64,000 nt of DNA from Linepithema humile. Its lineage: Eukaryota > Arthropoda > Insecta > Hymenoptera > Formicidae. The translations under genes were made by a program, and so were the position numbers. Under the pieces are notes generated by a model, which saw nothing but the letters and a program-made list of their open reading frames with translations, ran no database searches and was not told the origin of the DNA. Below, piece by piece: positions 1 through 13,796 of this stretch (the first letter of the stretch is position 1; the number at the start of each line of letters is the position of its first letter). The stretch lies in assembly GCF_040581485.1 (NCBI RefSeq), contig NC_090132.1, forward strand, positions 27,787,911 through 27,851,910. Reading direction: 5' to 3'.

Positions 1-452
1 AGATGAATGCTCAAAAAAAGATCAAGAGGAGTCTTCGGTTAGAAAATTTTGTTGAGAGCATTTTCCTTTACCGTGAGATTTTACCATAGTGCCAGTCTGG
101 CAGGAAGTATCGATTATTGGTCAGATACTTCCCTTTTTCGCGTGCAATCTATAAATATTGTATGGATTCTAAAAGTGTCGGTTTATTCTCGCGAAAATAT
201 GTGCCGGAATATCTCGGTGCATGCGCGATACAGGTAAAGCTTTTGGATTAATATGTATCTAAAAACAGAAAAGAATTACGTAAAAGCAGTGCTAGAGCAA
301 AAACAACGTAAGCCGAGCATTATTATTTTGTGTAAAATATCAATTAATTCAGCGAACTGACTCAAATAAAAATGTACGCGTGTATAATAATTCCTAAATA
401 TCTATGATTATAAATAAATTGATACATGCATAAGAGTAATGTGCGCATATGT

Positions 453-470
453 AAAAAAAAAAAAAAAAAA
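453..470. repeat. Poly-A run
   Basis: Eighteen consecutive A residues with no recognisable retroelement sequence before them. Confidence 0.8.
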
Positions 471-1097
471 CAGGAAGATACGAATATTACACTCACGATT
501 TAAAATCTATTTTATATTAAATATTAAATCAGAGAAGGTAAATTTGAAAATGAAAATCTAACTCTTTTAATAGGATTATTGAAGTACTAATCATCTAACA
601 ATAATATTTCACGATTCTGCGTTTTCGTGTTAAATCATTTTCCACAATTTTCGACATACAGTCCGTACATAAATACATTCATTCAAATGAAAATCGGCTA
701 ATTCGAATTAGACGTTCTCGTCAAGTGCTAACTTCGACTTGAAGAAAGTTTAGCGCTCGAACGAGAGCTGAAGAGAGTAACGTAACAAGACGCAACAGCA
801 TACAGTGCACGAAGTTGTTCAGCACGTTTTCTGACTTTTTTTGTGGCCTCTTCATAACGGAAAGTAAGAAATTATTATTATAACTTAAATATCACCGTTC
901 ATTGTAAAACTTCGACGTGAACCTTTATCGATTTCATTGTAATGAAGCACGATTCTTGAACGTCTTTTCTAACTTTCTCTACGTCAAACTAAATGCACAC
1001 ACAGATTCTATCAATGCTAACTAATAAGCATGCTGTTACGTTAGTCCGCGTAATTTGTCACGTCATATCATATTACCCGAGTAGACGGCGTAGCATG

Positions 1098-1144
1098 GCA
1101 ATTATGCAGGATTTATATTAATTATATAAATCCTGCATAATTGC
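1098..1144. repeat. Perfect 20-bp inverted repeat within a longer MITE-like palindrome
   Basis: GCAATTATGCAGGATTTATA (1098-1117) is followed after seven bases by its exact complement (1125-1144). Outside it, TAGACGGCGTAGCATG and the complement of TGTGTTACGTGTCTA are partly complementary, extending the structure to about 1080-1160. Confidence 0.8.
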
Positions 1145-2972
1145 TGTGTTACGTGTCTATTGGATAATACTATATAATTAATCAAAATTCTACACAATTG
1201 ACGCAGGATGATTTCAATGACACAATTCGATCAATATAAAAAAATTGGCAAGTTTTATATTTGCAATTTGTAAGTGTTTAATCGTTATTTAAATAATGTA
1301 TTTTAATAAAATACATTTTTTACATTTGTCAGTACATAGAATGTTAATGGTATTGAAATAATATTACGTGCTTCGTATTTTTTTCCAGCAACTAACCACC
1401 CATTTGAAATTCCACATATTACGTATCGTTAAATAAATGGCAATCTAAATAGTAGTTTATGTCATATCTGTGATAAAAAAATGTATATTATTCGATAAAA
1501 ATCATAAAATAAAATGTACAGAAAAATGGGAAGAAATTTACAAATCTTATTAAGTAAACGGACATTTTTTAAAAGATTAGATTCCTTGAATGTCTCTTTA
1601 CTTTTTGACTTTCTGATGTAATACGTAAAGGAACGTTATGTTAAACGTCGTCATTCGTTACAATTTTGGTGATATTAGTAAAATATTGTTCCATTGTTGC
1701 GTGGGACAAAACTGTATTATTGTTCTTTCGATTATCGTTATATTACATTCTGCATCTTTAATGCTAAATTCGCATATAACATTTATTGTATCTGATGAAA
1801 GACATAATATGAACGCAAACAGAGAAATTTCCATCGGACATTACATTGCAATGGAAGATTGCTAATGAGAAATGTCATGCGATAAATGTCAGGTTCAAAT
1901 TTAGTTTGAGATGAAAAAGAGTATTTTTAAAAGTGAAAAGTGGGCGATTTGTGCGAATCGCAGAACACATTAAGCTGTACATATGTGATGTTTTTGCTCG
2001 AGGTGAAAAATCGATCGGTAATTTGACCTTCATCTAAAAGTGTCCACAAATGGGAATTGGGACGGAAAAGAATGCTATATGCGACCAAAACAAACAAACC
2101 GCAGGTCCATTGCCAATTAAAAAAATTCGATATCTCGCCGATTGAATATCTTCCTGTGTACTTCACTTCCGACAGCGCATTCGTCGTTTCGTGTTTATTG
2201 GGTTTACTACATATCGAAAGTGAATCAACCAAATCTCTCGAGTAACGAATAAAGTGTCGAGCGTGCTAGCTAGAATAACAATCATCATCAATCCCTTCTT
2301 CGATATCAATAAACTGTTTGTTGATTGATATGTCCCTGATATATTTCGCGGGATATTTTATAGTCCATATCTTTTTACATATCTTTTAAATATTAGGATT
2401 AAATCTTGTTTCGGTTAAAGAAAAAAATGCGTTTGTTTTGTTTAAGAAAAAATGTAATATAAATGTAAATGTAATCTAACTCCATCCAGAATCTTAGTAT
2501 ATAAGACTTAATACATTTTAGCTTTAATGCCAGATAAAGTAATCAGATAAGATCTTACTTCTCGGGATGTTTTTACGTTCTTTGAATTTACATAAGAAAA
2601 ATGTGCAAAAACATAAACAGGTAGAAAAGTAGAAGAGCATAAATGAAAAATAAAATGTAAAAATATATGCAGACGAATAGAACAGTTAAGTAATTAAAGC
2701 ACAAATTCGCTAAAATGATTACATGCAAAATACTCGACGGTGAGAACATGAATATATCAGTTACACACATTTTTCCAGGTTGTTCTGTATTCAGCCTTTC
2801 GCTTGGCGGTTTATCAATTTTTCGGGCCATTTGTCGTGCCGTTCCGGTGCAAATAAAGCGACGCTCGCTCTCGTACAAAGCCATCGGTTTATTCGAATTT
2901 CGATTTGCTGCGCGTATTATCATTGGCGTACAAATTTTCCCGATTAACTCGTAATTATTTCTCTCGACCTAG

Positions 2973-3179
2973 GTCTCTGTCGCTCATTCCCTCGTGTCCC
3001 TCGTTCTCGCATCGATCGAATCGGATAATTATAACACTGCGGCCGGTGCTGCGGTTCGAAGGAGGACAACGACGACAAGGAGCGGCGGCCGGAGTGAGAA
3101 TTTCAATCTCGTGCTCGTTGGCGAATTTCGGATGCTCGAGGTGCCAGCAATTTCCCCCGACGACGAATACAATTTCCAG
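2973..3179 (+). CDS. Candidate internal exon, 69 codons, product unknown
   Basis: A pyrimidine-rich acceptor (TTATTTCTCTCGACCTAG) precedes 2973 and a strong donor (CAG then GTAGGT) follows 3179. The length of 207 nt is an exact multiple of three. One frame reads from VSVAHSLVSLVLASIESDN to GEFRMLEVPAISPDDEYNFQ; a second frame is also open, so the coding frame is unsure. The segment is GC-richer than its surroundings. I do not recognise the peptide and found no partner exon. Confidence 0.3.
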
Positions 3180-4470
3180 GTAGGTACCTACTCGCATCGA
3201 ATACCGTTTATATGGCGTTACACGAGAACCCGCAGGGTCATCTCGGTGGAAACCGTTAATGAAAGTTCGGGGGGACGTTCGCTCCCAAGCACGTACGCGT
3301 TAATCCTCTCGTCGTTTCATAATATATTCATTTGCGTAATGAAATATTTCAGGCCGATAAAAGCGTTAAAAGTTCGCGCGAAGAAACTCGTGCGTGCTCC
3401 TTCTCACTGACGATTTGCCAAGTTTTCTATAAGATTCAAGAATTTGTTGTTTATGTGTTCAGTAATATTATCAGCAGCACATTGCTCTTGGGATATAAAA
3501 ACCATTTTCCGAAACACTGATAAGAGTAATTCTAGTATAAATAGGTTTCTAAAGTTTCAGTCGCGAAGCAAACAGATCTGCGAAGTTTGATAGTGGCAAA
3601 GAAAGGATATTTCCCACAGTTTCAGATTAAAGTAACGCTATAACGTTTTACGGTATTCCGAGAAGCCATTAAAATTCAACAAAAGTTGAATACACTAGAG
3701 AAAGAAATTTTTCTTTCATACAGCTTAAGCCATTTCAGATTAACGCGATGAGATATAATATGATCTCTTGTTTGTACTATAAATGAAAAGGGGAGCGCTC
3801 TGCGGAAAAATCTGTTGAAAAATATTTAAATGCGATTTCAAACGTGCGGAGCGTGTTTATGATCCTCCCAGGATAACAAATGGTTCTCAGGTGTGGCGTA
3901 ATAGCGATAACTACGTAGGAATATCGCGGATATGCGTACCATCTGTTTCGACGAAAAAGAGTGCTGTATCGGCAAGATATGAATTTTCCGGAGAAGTGAA
4001 TTTGTATTTGATTACATGCCGCGATGACGGCGATTAATAAGCGCGTCGGGTCGATGGCGGTGCCACGAAGGCGGTTCTAGAGAGAAAGCGGAGAAATTAA
4101 AAACGGTCCAACGATGTCCTTGTGCATCGGATTTAGATATTGCCGGCGATATCGCGCGCTCCTACATATTCTTCATATAAGTCGCTTCGCATTATTGCTT
4201 TCCGCGGATATTACAGGGAAGAGAGGCCATTTCCAAGTTTAATATGCAGGAAAGAAGATTCGCGATTAATTAGAGATTACAGATGCAAATTGGTCGCAAA
4301 TTGCGACTAGATACAAAGTTAGAATGAAATCCTTAGAAAAGTATATCTTTCCTTAGAAAACTCAGCAATTGGTCTCAGCAAATTTCAGATTTCTTTCTAT
4401 TTTTCTTCTTATCGTAATCTTTGCAACAATTTGTTAAGCGACATACCTGTATAGTATAGTAAAAATTGCA

Positions 4471-4513
4471 AATCTAAGACATTGATTTGCAAATATAAGA
4501 CATTGATTTGCCA
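4471..4513. repeat. Two-copy 21-bp tandem repeat
   Basis: TAAGACATTGATTTGCAAATA followed by TAAGACATTGATTTGCCAAA (one unit split here by wording only). Simple local duplication in AT-rich DNA. Confidence 0.8.
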
Positions 4514-4782
4514 AACGATGTAAAATATATAAATAATATATGTAACAATTTGCGATCTTTCGGAAGTAATGCATTTCAATATTTTTGCACATGTAAAGTA
4601 ATGTAAAAACGAAGTTTAAGAAAATGAAAAATAGTTGTACAAATTGCTTCTTGAGAGATGCACTAGGTAGATAAGTATCGACAGGTTATATAACGCATAT
4701 AATGGTCTGCGATACCTCTGAAATCACTCTATTCGAATACTCTCGTCATAAGGGATGATCGCTCTATCGCGATGTGCGCGTA

Positions 4783-4863
4783 ATGGTATTTCGCATTCGA
4801 GAGTCGTTCGATGCGGATTCCACGGACGTCGACGACGTCGCTCACGGCGACCGCATTTTCCCG
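4783..4863 (+). CDS. Candidate first coding exon, 27 codons, product unknown
   Basis: ATG at 4783 begins MVFRIRESFDADSTDVDD and runs 81 nt to a good donor (CCG then GTAAGTG). An in-frame TGA lies upstream, as expected for an initiator exon. It sits in a CpG-rich islet (GACGTCGACGACGTCG) that may instead be a promoter or regulatory module. No downstream exon was found. Confidence 0.25.
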
Positions 4864-7800
4864 GTAAGTGATCGGGATTGAGTTACGTCGTCGCGGTAGC
4901 AATCACGAGTAGCCGCGAGCGATCCCGGGGAACCCATAATCAACATGAAACAATTAAAATCCTTTTGATATGTCTGTCTTCCATCGCGATTGCGTGACCT
5001 TTAGGCTTCAGAATGAATTTTTTCCCGTCTTTTTATAGCGTTCTTTACCCACGCCTTTTTGCAATTATTAATTTCTAAATATATCAAGATATTTTTATAA
5101 TTGCAAATGTTAAACTTTTTAAATTTTTCTCTTACTTTAGCTACTGATAGTTTATAAAAAGGCGTTATGAGAATATTTTTGAATGACTGTATTGTTTTCA
5201 TAGACATAAATTTTTAATATTAGAAATGAGTGGATGTAAAAACAGAAATCACGTTTAGTAATGTTAATTCGACGCCGAGGATGATTTAAAAACAGGTAGG
5301 AATTCTTCCAGATAAAATCAAGCGTTAGTTAAAATTTGGAATGAAGCGATTCATATTTAGAATTACATTTACATTTAGAATTGAATGTAGCCTGATTCTG
5401 AGCATTCTGTTGCCTCAAATGTACATCACATGTTATTTTAAACTGTTATTAGAGTCAGACAGCTACGTTTGCAGTTTAATATACGATGAATATTCAATAT
5501 AAGTAATGTTACGTGTTTTTGCTGTTGTGCATAAAAATACCTTTTTATGAATACCCATTATTGCTGATGTGATTTAACAATGCAATACAAAATGTAACAT
5601 CGTTGAATACAAAATATTTGCCACGAGCATTCACTTTATTCTTTAATTGAAAAATTATTTATGTACATAAATTATTTATGTACGTATATTTTTTTATGTA
5701 CATAAAGCAAATCATTTATGCTGATAAAATTTTCGTGTAACATCTCAGAAATAATGTGTAAATTAAAAGTGAACTTTGCATATATAATCCACAGTTTATA
5801 CTTATATTTCCAACAATTTTTAGATAAAATTTAGTACTATCAACAAAATTGATTAAAAAAGTCAATTTTTAACAGTGAAAAAATCAATTCCAGAGGCATA
5901 TCTTTTTTATTTGTGCGGCTGACATAAATTTATTCATAATTGACAGTTTTTATTAATTGTTAATATTTTAAAACTATTAATCGCTGCATTTTGTTCATTA
6001 GAAAAAAATTAAAACTGCGTTTCTTTTCGTTTTTTTTTTCGGTCAGATACGATATTATTCGTATTGCGAAAATTAAGAGAAGAAAGAAAAGGCGAGACTT
6101 TTGTATATGACTTCGCTAGGATCGACAAAGTGATCGAATAAGATCCTACGTTCGGCCATGATTCAGTATCGATGCAAACATATTGTAATCGTATTTCGGA
6201 TTTGCAGATCTGTCTGGTTCGATGGGTCGAACTAGACTGAATGTTCTTGCAGTTTGATCAATACAAGCAGCGCGCAAGCGTTCTCGGCAAATGGAAACAC
6301 GAGGCTCTCTCGCTTTCCTGACCATGTCTGATCGGAAACAGGTAGATGGCAAGAAAAGTGGGAGCAGGATGTAAGAAGATATATAGGAGAAAGAAAAACG
6401 ATTCTCCTCGCTGCGATACACTTAAATTGACCACTATATATCAAGAGAAGTTACAAGAGGAAGAAATATTCCGCCAATTAGGGAAACAAATTATTTCGTT
6501 CGCAGATGGAAGCGAATCTTCTTCGGAATTACTTTTTTTTTTCCTCTTTTCACGTGGACGGTGATAATGAAGTTTCAAATCAATTTCTTGATTACAGGAA
6601 TTATTTATTTAATATTGGAATAAGTATAAGTAAAAAAACACACACTGCTTCGTGAGATAATTTTATCCTCCCTCTTATAATATAAAAGTTAAATCGGGAG
6701 ACAGATATTGCCGCGATCGATACATCTGAGAAATGAAGGAACACATTTGTCAAACCGGATGCACCTATCATCCAGGCCCATTGCATTGGTGTTAGCGGAG
6801 AAACCGCCGATCATTCTAGGATGATAAGCTTTCTCATCACTGGGGCTCCACGTTTATGATCCCGAATGTCAAATTACCCGATTCAAGATAACGTTTATTT
6901 TGTCATCTCACACCATTATATCTGTCGCGCGATTCTTCCGCCTGGTTTCATCGATGTCGCGTATTGCATTCATGCACCATTACGGTCTCACGGGAAATGA
7001 TGCAAACAGAATTTCCCAGTGGCACAACTCGTAAATCCTCAATCATAACCATCGCTAAAATTTCTTTATCGAAAAACGAATGACGAACATTATTCTTCAT
7101 TTGCTCAAATTCTTTTCAACCGTGAAATGATACCCCATATAACACATCTCACAAAAAAAAGCTCGCGATTTCAAACTGCAGTGATAAATTCTCTGATTCA
7201 TCTTTGAAAGAATCGACTTTTTTTTGGCGAAAATGAAAAAGAATGTCATGTTTTTGATCGCATTTTTCTAATTTTCATTATATATCCTTGTTTTTTGTTT
7301 CTATTTTGTCGAAACATTTTGTTAAAATCTATTTATATAAAATTAATTAGAGAATATAATTTATTCCAAGATTATGACGTTATCTGTGTGCATATTAATG
7401 AGTCCACAGAAAAATACTTTTCTTTTAATTGCTTATCATTATTTCGCTGATAATTATTTTTGCTAAAGAAAAGATGGACTCGATTTTATCAGAAAATTTG
7501 TCATTGAAATTTATTCGAATTGTAGGAAAATCTTGTACAAGTGCAATTCTAATGCAAAAATATATTGATTATCTAGAAATAACTTTTTTGCAGTAAAATA
7601 ATTTTTCTGTATTTATCTTCGTGCATCCTAATTCGTGATATACGAATCACTGAACCATTGACAAAATGTCTATCATTCCACGTACTGTGTTATCTCAAAC
7701 AAGGGGATATTTTGATCCTGCGTGCTTGATCAATCCTACAAGGTTCAATTTCGCGTTATTCGTTCTCCGCGTTGTTGACTCTCTGGGTAATTTTGTGCTC

Positions 7801-10800
7801 TATTGAAGCGGGGTTAGTGAAAGGACTGGCTTCGATCTCGGAGTAACAGAAATTTCTGGATTTTTGACCGTCAGACTCGTTCATCCGGTGTTTCGATTGC
7901 TTTTCAATATTAAAATTCTAGTTTATACGAACGGTTCGAAAAACTGCGTTAGTCTTGAATATGTATATTTAAAAATGACATATCGTGGAATAAACATACA
8001 CACGTACACACGCACACGCGCGCAATGTAGTCAAAGTGTTCTAGATTTCCTGTGTAATGTTTATTCATAAAGTTTATTCACATACCGTTAGTATTGATTC
8101 GGAGTTTCTATTTGTTAATTTAAAATCGAGATACTGATAGGTTTCCAGTTATAAGCTATAGAAAATCACACAAAGGAATTTTCGGAATTTTAATTAAAAT
8201 TTTGCAAATAACTAATAAAATGTCTCTTTATTTTAAATAGATTCTATTTAAATAAAATGTTAATATAAAATAATGATATATAAAATGTCAATATCAGATA
8301 TGTTAATATAGGGCTTCATTAATTTCACTGATAGATTTTATGTTATATTTCAAAAGACTTGCAAAAAAAGAAAAAATATATTTTATAAAATTTTTCTCAA
8401 AAAGTTAATTTGAAATTAGTAAAAGAATCTGTGAAGCGTGTCATTTAGCCTCCGTATTTCATTTCTAGAAATAGATATGTGACGCTTCGTAATTTAATAA
8501 CTCATTCGGAACGATAGGAATATACACGTATACACAGATACGTATACACGCGTGTGCGAGTACTTTACGAGATAATTTTGCAATAATTCTGGTATACTTC
8601 CTTTAATTATATTAACTCGTATCGTGTCCAGCTTTTTTTTTATTAAAGTTACCGTGAATTGCATTATGTGACAAACATTGCAGTTGCATTGTTCGCAGTT
8701 GAGATATTAATAAATTCATGTAACAAGAAGGCGCATCCATCTGCACTGTTATTGCAATTAAAATGCTATACCGATATCATTACAATTCCTACTCTTCTGT
8801 ATTCATTTATGCGCGTATCTAATCCTTGGGACATAAGTATAAAAAGATGATAACCTTGCGCCTGTACGCGCCCTCGACCTTTAAGCCAACGTTGCGCTTC
8901 AACGAAGCAAAACTAAACTCTGGTGATTTTCAATAACGTGTGCGATTTATACGTATTTTTATTCTCTGAAACGAGAATGTTTCCGTCGACGTATTTACAA
9001 GCACACCCGCGACATTTCCATCCATTATAGGACATAATATCCTATTTTTTGTGCCTTTGTTGCTTTATTGATTCATATTATGTGCCATGAATAAATATCA
9101 AATTAAAATTACTTAAGCACAAATAAAGACAAAAAACGATGCATATGCAACAGCATGTTCGCTTAAAATCCAAAATTGAATCTAAAAAGAAGCTAAGTTA
9201 ATTTATGTCAAGTTATTCATTACGAGATTAAATTTAGTTTTAAAAAATAAGGTCAACGGAAGTTAATGAATCTACTTGCTGTCCGCCAAACAAATTTGTT
9301 TAAGTTCGTGCGTGATAAAATGTACTGTTATATTCACTCATTTAATTTCCGCAATAACAGCTTTAAATATTGGACACTAAGCGAGAGATCTTGATTATCC
9401 TAATAATATCGCGTGCAATTAATTAGGAAGTGTTATTTTTATTATGGTAACCACATGCTTCAGTTTTGTGCGTAATAGATAACAAGCTTATTTCTTGTTA
9501 TAATGTAAAAAAATTTCTGTTTCGCTAAATTATAAAATAAAGTCTTCTGTGTGCTTGCTATGGTTGCGTGCTTTTCATGTAGCACATTAAATCAGATATT
9601 TTTTAATAATTACATGTGGTAAGCAAAAAATAGTACAGTACTGTTCGCAATACCGCGAGCAAATGATGATTATAACCATTACAATTTTCATAAATAACAG
9701 GGTAAGGCATGCGATATTAATGTTTTACGCATGACACATCAATGTTTCTCTATTTTTAGTTTATATAATTGAAAAATATTTTCAAGCAACGAGAACAAAC
9801 TAACCTTGCACTGTGATTTAGCTTGTCAGCTGTAATTTATAGTAACAAAACAAGTTTTAACGAATAATTTAATATTAAATTAATTAGTGTAATGAAACGA
9901 TTCACAAAATAAAACTGAATTTATTTTTGGGAATTTAATTCTCCAAGTCTGGCACAATCAAGAAAAACACTAAGGACTTTAATATTATATTGCAATGAAA
10001 AAACTCTAAATAAAAAAAAGTTAAACAAGTATAAAAGAAATTAAAAATTTTCAATCTTTTATAATATAAATTTTTTTTCTAAAATGAATTATTCACTATG
10101 TAACAAATATTTATAATAATAAATAGATTTGTGTTTAGATGTAAATATAAATAACACAAATTTTAATCATTTAAAAACATATATAGGCTTAATTTAAAAT
10201 TAATACTTTTTATCTACATTTCACTTAATATTAGAGAAAGATAATAAAAGCAGCACGCAGATAATATAGTGTGACTGCTCTGACGGGAATAAGCACGCAC
10301 TGGTAGAAAAATCAATTTCATTATAATTATGAGAGGTATCCATGTCCCACTCATTTACTTTGAAATGACATTCACTTGTGCGGTTACAAGCTGTTTCCCA
10401 TTGTAAAAAAAAAACGTACAATCGTCGATAATTTAAATGGTCAGAGCAAATGTTGGACTTGCGAAAGTATTATAAGTATGAAATACGATCGATTTTGACA
10501 TCGTTTTATACGAGCAAACGTTGGTAGCGTATTCAAGATTATACGACGATCCTTTGTAGTAAATTGTGCGTGCGTCGCATTCTTGGCAGATGCGAAAGCA
10601 ACATTGTCGCGTATGTCGTGGCATTCTTCCGCGTGCATAGTAGAAAAAATAGTGGAAACTTTTAAAAGCAAGCATTTGTGATGACCTACTTTAGTTTATG
10701 ATGTATTCGCGAACGTGATGCATTTTCCAATTATCTCTGGTATATTCAGAAACATGCTTGTCTTTTGCCAAAAGACTTTTAGTTACGGCTTTCATTAATC

Positions 10801-13229
10801 GATAAATCTCTGACAGAGTATTCATGTATGTAGAAAATTTAAGAATGCAAAGACATAAAAAGAATAACTAAATATTCGTTTATCTTTTATTATAATTTTT
10901 ACTTTGTAAATAATTTATTCTAGAAAAAAAAATTTATTAAAAAGGATTTAAAAATCTAAATTTTTTTGTGTGCTCGAGGACTATTCGTGTATGCAACGAT
11001 TATTTTTTATATTTGTCAGAGATAATATTAGACATAAAAATTCTCAACATTTTTTATGTTTAGTATCATTATTTTTTATTAAGTATTCCGAGTAGGATTC
11101 ATATAATAAAAATTTTTTATATAGAATAAAATAAAATATTATTTAACTTCAAAATAAAAGAACAGACTGTATTAAAAATTAATAATTTGTTTATCCAAAT
11201 AAAGTAACATTATTATATAATTTGAATATAATTATTAATTAAACGAGAGATTATCCGATCAATTATTCAAAAATCATAAAAAAAAAATAAAAATTATGTT
11301 ATCTTTACAATCAGAAACTAACGGCGTAGTGTGCTTGTACGAGTTTCCAATATTTTGCGAAAAATGTGAACTGGGAAAAGGGATTTTGTTAACAGTCACA
11401 CTGAATGGCTAAATGAAACATATCCGTTGCAATAAAATTGTGCGTATGTGCTCGGTTATGATTAAAACTATTTTTTAACATTGATATATTATTGTCGTGT
11501 GTGCAAACGTGTTAAATTTAATGATGCATTAGCAATAATATTTTAGAGATTATTGCTGCATATGCTTATTGCTACCTGTACCATCAAACTTCCACATTTT
11601 ATCTTTTAATTTTTCCTTTTTTAACAACCCCTTTTTATTGTCTTTTTCCTACTTCATATTTATCTCATCATCTCAATCATATTACAACGTTAGAATAAGA
11701 AAATGTGAATAAAGGATATAAAATATCATGCAATGAATCTTGATATTAATATATAACATTAGATAAAAGGAGCTTGATCTCTGCAATAACGGAGAGCACA
11801 ATACCTTTTATTTCTTCGTTTAGTTTTTTAATCTAACGATTAGTCAGACAAATATGAAATAGTTGAACAATAATACGAGAAAACAAAAGAAAAAATCAGA
11901 AGAAAATGTATGAAAATTTTATCGTAATCGTAACTGTACATGTGTGCAATCACAATTATGTATATATTCAAATAATGAGCAAGTAATTGTACTCACAAGC
12001 TGAAATATCGCAGTTTACTCCATTCGCTGTTGATTCCATCTTAGACTGCTTCATATCAGGTCTATCGGAGAATTGATGAATATCGGAAACATGACTGATG
12101 TAGTTACACACATAGTTACACGCATCAAATAAACATCAAACACCTGATATTGTTTATTTATACGAAACGTGATTCACCTTGCAAGTTTGTTACTATTAAT
12201 TAAGATAAACATATTTTGTAATGCGTAGTGTTATTCGTTAACCTATATTCGTTTGTCGATCCATTCGATACTTAAACACACTTTGAGCGAGTAAGATAAA
12301 CGACAACTATCTTGGCTGTCATGCGGAGATCACACAGCAGACGCGACATGAACATAGTAATCATACTTTCCCCGACATTCTTCCGGAGAGCTGAATTTTT
12401 AACATGTTACATGAGTGAAGCACATCGCGCTTGAGAGAATTCCCTTGAGAAATGTAGAGGTTATTTTTGCGAGAGCATAAAAATCTACATTCATTCGAAC
12501 TATAACTGGTTTCAATCCACAGTACGGTCACTAGGGGATCGACGACACGCTGTTAATCACGCAGTTCGGACAATCGCTCGTCACTGTAATCGGCCATCCG
12601 ACAAAAATTCGTTACGTACTTTTGGAAAGTAAAATATCGTAGTAAAACTTCGCAATAAATCGTAGAGCTTTCCCGCTTTTTGTGTTTTGATGCGCGCCAC
12701 CACGCAGCGTGATTACGTGATAGATATTAAGATCCATATTCAATACTGCGTTTTACGCTAATGGAAATAATGATTATCGAAAGATGGCGTAATGCCAGTG
12801 GCGATATTGCAAGTGTACCTTTCGACCGCCATAATAGTTTTTATAATGTTTGCTAGCTGTGACACGGAGCGCAAATGCTCCGTAATGAACGGAACATTTT
12901 AGCTGTTAAAAGTATATAATAAGTGCGAATTTTTGTCGGCAGTGTCGATCAAAGTGACGAGCGACTGTCGAAATGTATAGTTTACCGTGGCCGTTCGCGA
13001 TTAACGACATTTCGTCGGACGCTGCACCGTGCGTTGGCATCGGTTGACGTGAGTGAATTCTAATTAACAAAAATTGACGTGCATAATGCAGTGGTATGCA
13101 ATTACGCTTTTCGATTGCCATAGATTTTATTATGTTTAGCGACTTGTAATTCATAGCGTTAATTGTCTCTGATAATTCGAATATTTTAGCTGTTAAAAAT
13201 GCACGATAAACGCGAATTTTTGTCGAGAA

Positions 13230-13353
13230 TAGTTGTTTTCCAGTTAATGACACAAGTCAACACAAGTATCATTCTGTCTTTGTTCGTCTAACGAGCAACA
13301 GACAGAATATTTTGTGCACTCTTGTATGATTAGCTGCCAATGGAAAGCAACTA
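13230..13353. mobile_element. MITE-like insertion, 124 bp, in the second array subunit
   Basis: Starts TAGTTGTTTTCCA and ends TGGAAAGCAACTA, which are 13-bp terminal inverted repeats with one mismatch. The sibling array unit is continuous across this point (TTTTTGTCG..GTGTCGATCAAAG), so the 124 bp is an insertion. An internal hairpin (ATTCTGTC/GACAGAAT, 13271-13308) is present and no coding is seen. The flanking TA could be the target duplication. Confidence 0.65.
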
Positions 13354-13462
13354 ATGTCGATCAAAGTAACGAGCGATTATCAGAATATTTGATTTATCGC
13401 GAATGTTCGTGATCAGTTCGTGATTAGCGGCATTTCGTCGAGTGCTATACCGGCTCTGTTCC

Positions 13463-13539
13463 GAAATTCATTGTCAGTACTGGAAATCTATAGTTTACGT
13501 TACGTATATTGTAGATTTTCAGTACTGGCAGTGAATTTC
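13463..13539. repeat. Inverted repeat, 28-bp arms
   Basis: Arms 13463-13490 and 13512-13539 match at 25 of 28 positions with a 21-base loop. The core is CAGTACTG in both arms. It may be a small foldback element inside the array. Confidence 0.7.
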
Positions 13540-13680
13540 AGAATGCCACCATAGATTGAAATTGGCCATAGTAAGTAAATTCTAATATCTCATTGTCAAT
13601 AAATATCGCACTTTGTGTTTTGAGCCAATGCGCGTCATTTAGTAGCATAATTACATTATGAATATTAAAAGCCATTTGTT

Positions 13681-13753
13681 CCAACTTCTTGGTAGGTTTA
13701 TCCGTCAGTTATTTATTAATAGATAACTGACAGATAAATCTATCAGAAGTTGG
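13681..13753. repeat. Inverted repeat, about 31-bp arms
   Basis: Arms begin CCAACTTCTTGGTAGGTTTA and end CAGAAGTTGG. They pair with a single-base length difference and a few mismatches around a 10-base loop. The matching part of the other array copy lacks it, which suggests an inserted foldback element. Confidence 0.7.
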
Positions 13754-13796
13754 AAAAATCGGCCCTAAGTCGACATTTAATACTGTGTTTACATTA

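Larger units (their letters stand above)
1..12649. other. Mostly non-coding AT-rich stretch
   Basis: Apart from the hairpin at 1098, the two exon candidates near 3.0 and 4.8 kb and small repeats, I see no gene, RNA gene or transposon coding sequence. Open frames are short, lack splice support and match nothing I know. Confidence 0.6.

Noticed and set aside
10433..10675. Two overlapping minus-strand frames of 76-80 codons
   Set aside because: Two frames open over the same span with no family match suggest chance or very old repeat sequence.
12906..13253. 115-codon minus-strand frame
   Set aside because: It spans repeat-array units, and the sibling units do not keep the frame.
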